A DNA stretch of 9,391 nt from Candidatus Woesearchaeota archaeon (GTDB lineage Archaea > Nanoarchaeota > Nanoarchaeia > Woesearchaeales > CALCXY01). Positions 6,882 to 9,391 of this stretch are shown piece by piece. Positions within the stretch are counted from its first letter, which is position 1, and every line of letters begins with the position of its first letter. The stretch lies in the NCBI GenBank assembly GCA_030751555.1, contig JASMFX010000098.1, positions 1 through 9,391 of the forward strand. Reading direction: 5' to 3'. The notes under the pieces are model-generated. The model ran no database searches and was not told the DNA's origin. It worked only from the letters and a program-made list of their open reading frames with translations. The position numbers and the translations under genes are program-made.

Positions 6882-6938
6882 GATTACCATTACAAAGTAT
6901 TTAAATCTTTCCTTTTTATCCAAAATGTAATGGTAATC
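6882..6938. repeat. 13-bp perfect inverted repeat enclosing the fic promoter
   Basis: GATTACCATTACA (6882-6894) and TGTAATGGTAATC (6926-6938) are exact reverse complements separated by 31 nt. Each arm itself contains a direct repeat of ATTAC with a 1-nt spacer. The fic TATA box (6898-6906) lies in the spacer. One arm covers the region between TATA and the predicted start site; the other lies upstream of the BRE and overlaps the trmB 2 stop codon. Arm centres are about 44 bp apart, close to four helical turns. A two-site operator is the favoured reading; an RNA hairpin at the trmB 2 mRNA end is the alternative. Confidence 0.75.
6898..6910 (-). promoter_or_regulatory. BRE/TATA promoter of fic
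   Basis: Minus-strand AAAGATTTAAATA is near-consensus, with its TATA centre 26 nt upstream of the fic ATG, predicting a leaderless mRNA. It is entirely contained in the spacer of the inverted repeat at 6882-6938. Confidence 0.75.
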
Positions 6939-7686
6939 AAGTCGCAGCAATCCCCCAAAAAGTATCAAAATATTTCTTAAAGCCTTCTACTGCTTCCTTA
7001 CTCTCAATTAAAAAAGCCTTAGGATCCTCTGTCCAGAGAACAATAATAGCTGTTTGCCTATAAAAAACAATAATCATCTTTGACATAAGGTATTGAGGCA
7101 AATACCGAATCTCAGAATTTGCATAAGTAGGCTTCTCTAACTTTCCCTTAATATCCTCATTAGCCAACATCTTCACCTTAATTCCTTTCTGAGCTCTCCT
7201 AGTATGATGTTTATGATAAAACGGCCTAGATCCAATCTTTGGTCCATAGGCAGCTCCTAAGACATAGTATGTATCTCCTTTCTTCAACTCATCCAAAATA
7301 TTGGAAAAAAGGTTAGTAATCCCTTTAAACCCATCATATACAGTTGCCTCTGTTTTCTGGCCAGAAAGCTTTCTCTCCATCTCCAATTGAGGAATCAAAC
7401 TCTCAACTAAAACCCTCTTTTCCTTCATCACTTTCTCACGATCATCCAAATATTGGAGCACACGCTGAGGCTCCATAGCATTGTAAAACTTCACTCTCCC
7501 AACAACAACATGTCCTGCCAACCCTTTTTTTGATAATCTATCAAGGATCTTATACACTTTAGAACTACTCACACCTGCATTTGCAGCAAGCGCACCAGTC
7601 TTCGTAGCACCTAACCGTAACAAAGCCAGATACACCTTTGTCTCTCCCTCTGAAAGTCCAATGTCTTGCAATATCTTCATATCCAT
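6937..7686 (-). CDS. TrmB-family transcriptional regulator 2
   Basis: This 249-residue paralogue of the regulator at 3429-4151 has a winged helix-turn-helix at 1-72 (MKILQDIGLSEGETKVYLALLRLGATKTGALAANAG, then SSSKVYKILDRLSKKGL). A charged linker with predicted coiled coil covers about 75-97, and a TrmB effector domain with YHKHHTRRAQKGIKVKMLANED and IIVLWTEDPKAFLIES follows. Both paralogues share the H..RRA.KGIK.K..NE and I...WTE.P..FLI cores. The ATG at 7686 is chosen: it gives MDMKILQDIGL, aligning with MDNQILEDIGL, and lies 26 nt from a TATA box. An in-frame TTG at 7707 would fall inside that promoter. The gene is divergent from the 74-residue gene across a palindrome. Its stop codon lies inside one arm of the fic inverted repeat. 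Likely a repressor or activator of neighbouring units; the ligand is unknown. Confidence 0.9.
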   Translation of the reverse strand: MDMKILQDIGLSEGETKVYLALLRLGATKTGALAANAGVSSSKVYKILDRLSKKGLAGHVVVGRVKFYNAMEPQRVLQYLDDREKVMKEKRVLVESLIPQLEMERKLSGQKTEATVYDGFKGITNLFSNILDELKKGDTYYVLGAAYGPKIGSRPFYHKHHTRRAQKGIKVKMLANEDIKGKLEKPTYANSEIRYLPQYLMSKMIIVFYRQTAIIVLWTEDPKAFLIESKEAVEGFKKYFDTFWGIAAT

Positions 7687-7707
7687 AAAATAAGAAAACC
7701 CTTTCAA

Positions 7708-7716
7708 ATATATAAA
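7708..7716 (-). promoter_or_regulatory. TATA promoter of trmB 2
   Basis: Minus-strand TTTATATAT is centred 26 nt upstream of the ATG at 7686, so the message would be leaderless. The box rules out the longer TTG-initiated reading of trmB 2. The palindrome at 7731-7742 lies about 15 bp upstream of it. Confidence 0.68.
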
Positions 7717-7730
7717 CCTTCCTACTACGA

Positions 7731-7742
7731 CCCCCTAGGGGG
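7731..7742. promoter_or_regulatory. Perfect 12-bp GC palindrome, candidate TrmB 2 operator
   Basis: CCCCCTAGGGGG is a perfect palindrome and is conspicuous for being entirely G/C except for the central TA, in otherwise AT-rich DNA. It lies between the trmB 2 TATA box and the promoter region of the + strand unit, the same relative position as the palindrome at 4196-4209. Operator function for TrmB 2 is inferred from position and symmetry. Confidence 0.5.
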
Positions 7743-7750
7743 ACAATAAT

Positions 7751-7760
7751 TATTATAAAC
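7751..7760 (+). promoter_or_regulatory. TATA-like element of the small protein/histidine phosphatase operon
   Basis: TATTATAAAC on the + strand is centred near 7756, 34 nt before the ATG at 7790, predicting a leader of about 8 nt. A purine-rich GGGGT (7781-7785) could act as a Shine-Dalgarno through a G-U wobble but would then sit at the very mRNA end. A slightly earlier AT-rich box near 7745-7752 would leave room for it. The exact box is undecided. Confidence 0.45.
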
Positions 7761-7789
7761 AAAATAAAACTCTCTTCATAGGGGTAAAA

Positions 7790-8014
7790 ATGTCAAAACA
7801 AGATTATAAAAACATAGAATATCCATTAAACCCAGAAAGTCGTAGAGCAGAGGTTTTTAGCAAGTTAGAAGAAGAATTAAGAAAAAAGAATATCTCTCAA
7901 GATGCAATTAGGGATACTGAAGAAAAAACTGCTTCTTATCTAGAATCTTTGCAAGAAAGGCTAGATTTTGACTTATCAATTTCTCTAAAAAGATTTTTTG
8001 ACGCTAGAAGGTAA
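7790..8014 (+). CDS. Small charged helical protein of unknown function (74 aa)
   Basis: I recognise no family. The 74 residues are highly charged and predicted helical, with an amphipathic stretch from about 17 to 60 (RRAEVFSKLEEELRKKNI, TEEKTASYLESLQERL) that could form a coiled coil, and a basic end (LKRFFDARR). There is no Cys, membrane segment or signal peptide. It is the first gene of a + strand unit with its own TATA-like box, divergent from trmB 2. The histidine-phosphatase gene starts 3 nt after its stop codon, so the two are almost certainly co-transcribed. The tight junction, the reading-frame length and the Shine-Dalgarno of the next gene embedded in its 3' end support a real gene. 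It may be a partner or regulator of the phosphatase-like protein, but that is only a positional guess. Confidence 0.7.
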   Translation: MSKQDYKNIEYPLNPESRRAEVFSKLEEELRKKNISQDAIRDTEEKTASYLESLQERLDFDLSISLKRFFDARR

Positions 8015-8017
8015 AAA

Positions 8018-8626
8018 ATGACCATTTACAATCAAAACCAAGAAAAAAATACAGTGATCATATCTTTGAGAAGACATAGCTACAATGATCAAGGCATATT
8101 GAATGAAAAAGGCATACAAGCAGCAAGAGAAACAGGCAATCAAATTAAAAACTTCGATGGAATTATCAAATATGAAAGCTCCCTAAGCCAAAGAGCTCAG
8201 GAAACTGCAAAATACATAGCTGAAGGAGCAGAAGCAGGCCAATTCTCATGTAGCACTGACTCTAGATTGTATCCATTTACTCAAAAAGATGAGCAGGGTA
8301 TAAAGGATCGAGTGAAAACTGAGGGAAGGGAAACCTTTCTTGATAATCTCATCAACAGGAAAACTGATTACCACGATACCCTATATGCTACTGCATCACA
8401 ATCAGTCTTAAGTTATCTGAATGACCTTGTTACTGATAATCCTCCACAGGTAAACAAAAGAATAGAGTGCATCTCGCATGACTTTGTTCTCCACTCTAGT
8501 TTAATCGAGATTTTAGAGAGAAACGGAATATCTATCGATCATATAATCCAACTTGGAGGCCCAAGCAAAGAAATGGTTAAAAAGACTTCCAGGACCATTT
8601 ACCCTTATTCTTCAACTGAAAAATGA
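8018..8626 (+). CDS. Histidine-phosphatase (phosphoglycerate-mutase-like) family protein with a scrambled C-terminus
   Basis: This frame encodes 202 residues of the histidine phosphatase superfamily. The phospho-accepting motif is RRHS at 18-21 (H20; family RHG, here RHS). It is followed by LNEKGIQAARETGNQI (28-43), which matches the family's LTExGxxQA, then SLSQRAQETA (55-64) with R59, and the second histidine in ECISHDFVLHSSL (H154). The preceding gene ends 3 nt upstream and supplies a Shine-Dalgarno-like AGAAGGT 6 nt before the ATG. Residues from about 181 onward (GPSKEMVKKT to the stop) are read out of frame from DNA that, one frame over, encodes a TsaC/Sua5 segment. The natural last strand has therefore probably been lost. 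The core active site is complete, so a functional enzyme is possible; the substrate is unknown. Confidence 0.8.
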   Translation: MTIYNQNQEKNTVIISLRRHSYNDQGILNEKGIQAARETGNQIKNFDGIIKYESSLSQRAQETAKYIAEGAEAGQFSCSTDSRLYPFTQKDEQGIKDRVKTEGRETFLDNLINRKTDYHDTLYATASQSVLSYLNDLVTDNPPQVNKRIECISHDFVLHSSLIEILERNGISIDHIIQLGGPSKEMVKKTSRTIYPYSSTEK

Positions 8627-8900
8627 ATCTATTGTAACTTCATCTGTAAATCCAGGAATACATTCAATCGGAGTGAGAATTCCAGATCATTGGATAAAAG
8701 ATATTGTCAAAGAACTAAAAATTCCCATCATTTCCACTTCTGTGAATAAAGCAGGAGATGAATTTATGACTTCTTCTGAAACAATCGATACAGATATCCA
8801 ATCTAAGGTTGAATTTGTAATCAGTGATGGAGAAAAAACAGGAAATCCTTCTACCTTAGTTGATTTAACTTCAGCAATTGCAAAAGTGACACAACGGTAA
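8547..8900 (+). pseudogene. TsaC/Sua5 (YrdC-like) fragment lacking its N-terminal third or more
   Basis: From 8547 this frame is open and matches the back part of TsaC/Sua5, the L-threonylcarbamoyl-AMP synthase of t6A tRNA modification. Recognisable blocks are KKWLKRLPGPFTLIL, SIGVRIPDHW, IISTSVNKAGDE (family TSANxSG) and GNPSTLVDLTSAIAKV. The N-terminal part, with the nucleotide/threonine-binding KxRxxxxN region, is absent. An in-frame stop (TAA 8544-8546) lies just upstream, and the only early initiator is TTG 8553, inside the histidine-phosphatase frame. The first about 80 nt overlap that gene in a different frame. The fragment is therefore probably a remnant joined to the phosphatase gene by deletion. 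The remaining 115 codons are uninterrupted, so the event is recent, or the truncated product is still made, or the junction is an assembly or sequencing artefact. A working copy elsewhere in the genome would be expected. Confidence 0.8.
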
Positions 8901-8902
8901 CA

Positions 8903-8910
8903 TTTTAATA
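8903..8910 (+). promoter_or_regulatory. TATA promoter of the metallophosphoesterase gene
   Basis: TTTTAATA is centred 26 nt upstream of the ATG at 8933 and predicts a leaderless mRNA. It begins 3 nt after the TAA that ends the TsaC-like fragment. Confidence 0.6.
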
Positions 8911-8932
8911 CTACAATTACTTCTACATCTCA

Positions 8933-9391
8933 ATGACAAAAAAAGAATCTCCGAAGAGAGAAAGAAAACTTAAGATTCTTGCAGCAGGAGATATCCATGG
9001 AGATACATCCCTAGCAGAGAAACTAGCAAAACAAGCAGAAAAAGAAAAAGTAGACTTAGTCATCCTCTGCGGAGACCTCACTCAATTTGAAGAATCAACA
9101 GACAATATTGTGGGCCCTTTCAAAAAAAGAAATGAAAAAGTCCTCTTAATTCCTGGAAATCATGAAACAGTTGCAACAGCTGACTTTTTAGCACAATTAT
9201 ATGATGTTAAAAATATTCACGGTTACAGTGTAAAATACAGAGAAGTCGGCATCTTTGGAGCAGGCGGAGCAAACATTGGATTATTCCAATTAGATGAAGA
9301 TGAAATATTTGATCTTCTAAAGGTAGGCCATGACAAAATTGACTACCTGAAAAAGAAAATAATGGTAACACACGTCCATCCATCAGGAACA
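8933..9391 (+). CDS. Calcineurin-like metallophosphoesterase (C-terminus cut by window end)
   Basis: The first 153 residues of a calcineurin-type phosphoesterase are present; the frame is open at the window edge. Metal-binding motifs are GDIHGD (D20, H22), LCGDLT (D48), IPGNHE (N76, H77) and VTHVHPSGT (H147, H149). The segment NIHGYSVKYREVGIFGAGGANIG, followed by acidic residues and KKKIMVTH, resembles the archaeal family of predicted Icc-like phosphoesterases. Unlike the Mre11 at 185-1384, it keeps a standard GNHE motif and is a separate family. The ATG is supported by a TATA box at leaderless spacing; the first about 12 residues are a basic extension before the fold. The substrate cannot be deduced. 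Confidence 0.88.
   Translation, partial: MTKKESPKRERKLKILAAGDIHGDTSLAEKLAKQAEKEKVDLVILCGDLTQFEESTDNIVGPFKKRNEKVLLIPGNHETVATADFLAQLYDVKNIHGYSVKYREVGIFGAGGANIGLFQLDEDEIFDLLKVGHDKIDYLKKKIMVTHVHPSGT

Noticed and set aside
7687..7707. A longer trmB 2 starting at an in-frame TTG (7707).
   Set aside because: The extra 7 codons run into the TATA region, and the ATG at 7686 aligns with the paralogue and has the same 26-nt TATA spacing as its neighbours.
8553..8626. Programmed +1 frameshift joining the histidine phosphatase to the TsaC-like segment.
   Set aside because: The frames do differ by +1, but no convincing slippery site or stimulator is visible, and the TsaC part would still lack its N-terminal substrate-binding region. 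A deletion scar explains the layout more simply.
1..9391. tRNA, rRNA, CRISPR array, insertion sequence ends or att sites.
   Set aside because: No cloverleaf, regularly spaced repeats, transposase gene or target-site duplication was seen on reading either strand.

Overview
The window looks like a piece of an archaeal chromosome, most plausibly a DPANN-type lineage (Woesearchaeota/Pacearchaeota-like). That placement is inference from gene content. The support is archaeal-type HerA and Mre11, two TrmB-family regulators, an AT-rich genome with very short intergenic gaps, and archaeal BRE/TATA boxes (TTTAAATA-like) upstream of most transcription units. At six starts the TATA centre lies about 26-27 nt from the start codon, which implies leaderless mRNAs. 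No tRNA, rRNA, CRISPR array or insertion sequence is visible, and no gene-free stretch exceeds about 115 nt.

Layout. (1) Positions 1-171 hold the C-terminal end of an unrecognised + strand gene. (2) Positions 185-4151, all minus strand, read in transcription order: TrmB regulator 1, the HerA hexameric DNA translocase, an unknown 105-residue protein, and the Mre11 nuclease. Each of the four has its own TATA candidate. The usual partners NurA and Rad50 are not here. (3) Divergent from TrmB 1, positions 4265-6032 hold a HAD-fold phosphatase-like gene, translationally coupled by an 8-nt overlap to a stand-alone PEP-utilising-type phosphohistidine (swivelling) domain protein. A perfect 14-bp palindrome sits in the shared promoter region. 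(4) Positions 6025-7686, minus strand, carry a Fic-family AMPylase with a built-in inhibitory motif and, upstream of it, TrmB regulator 2. The Fic TATA box is enclosed by a perfect 13-bp inverted repeat. (5) Divergent from TrmB 2, positions 7790-8626 encode a 74-residue protein and a histidine-phosphatase-like protein. Again a perfect palindrome (12 bp) lies in the shared promoter region. (6) The histidine-phosphatase gene runs out of frame into the 3' two-thirds of a TsaC/Sua5-like gene, which looks like a deletion scar. (7) From 8933 to the window end there is a partial calcineurin-type metallophosphoesterase.

The most notable pattern is the repeated module: a TrmB regulator, a palindrome, and a divergent two-gene unit that includes a phosphatase-fold protein. 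It occurs twice within 4.5 kb, with a separately controlled Fic enzyme between the copies. Together these suggest a phospho-signalling or metabolic switch island. The molecular substrates cannot be read from the sequence.
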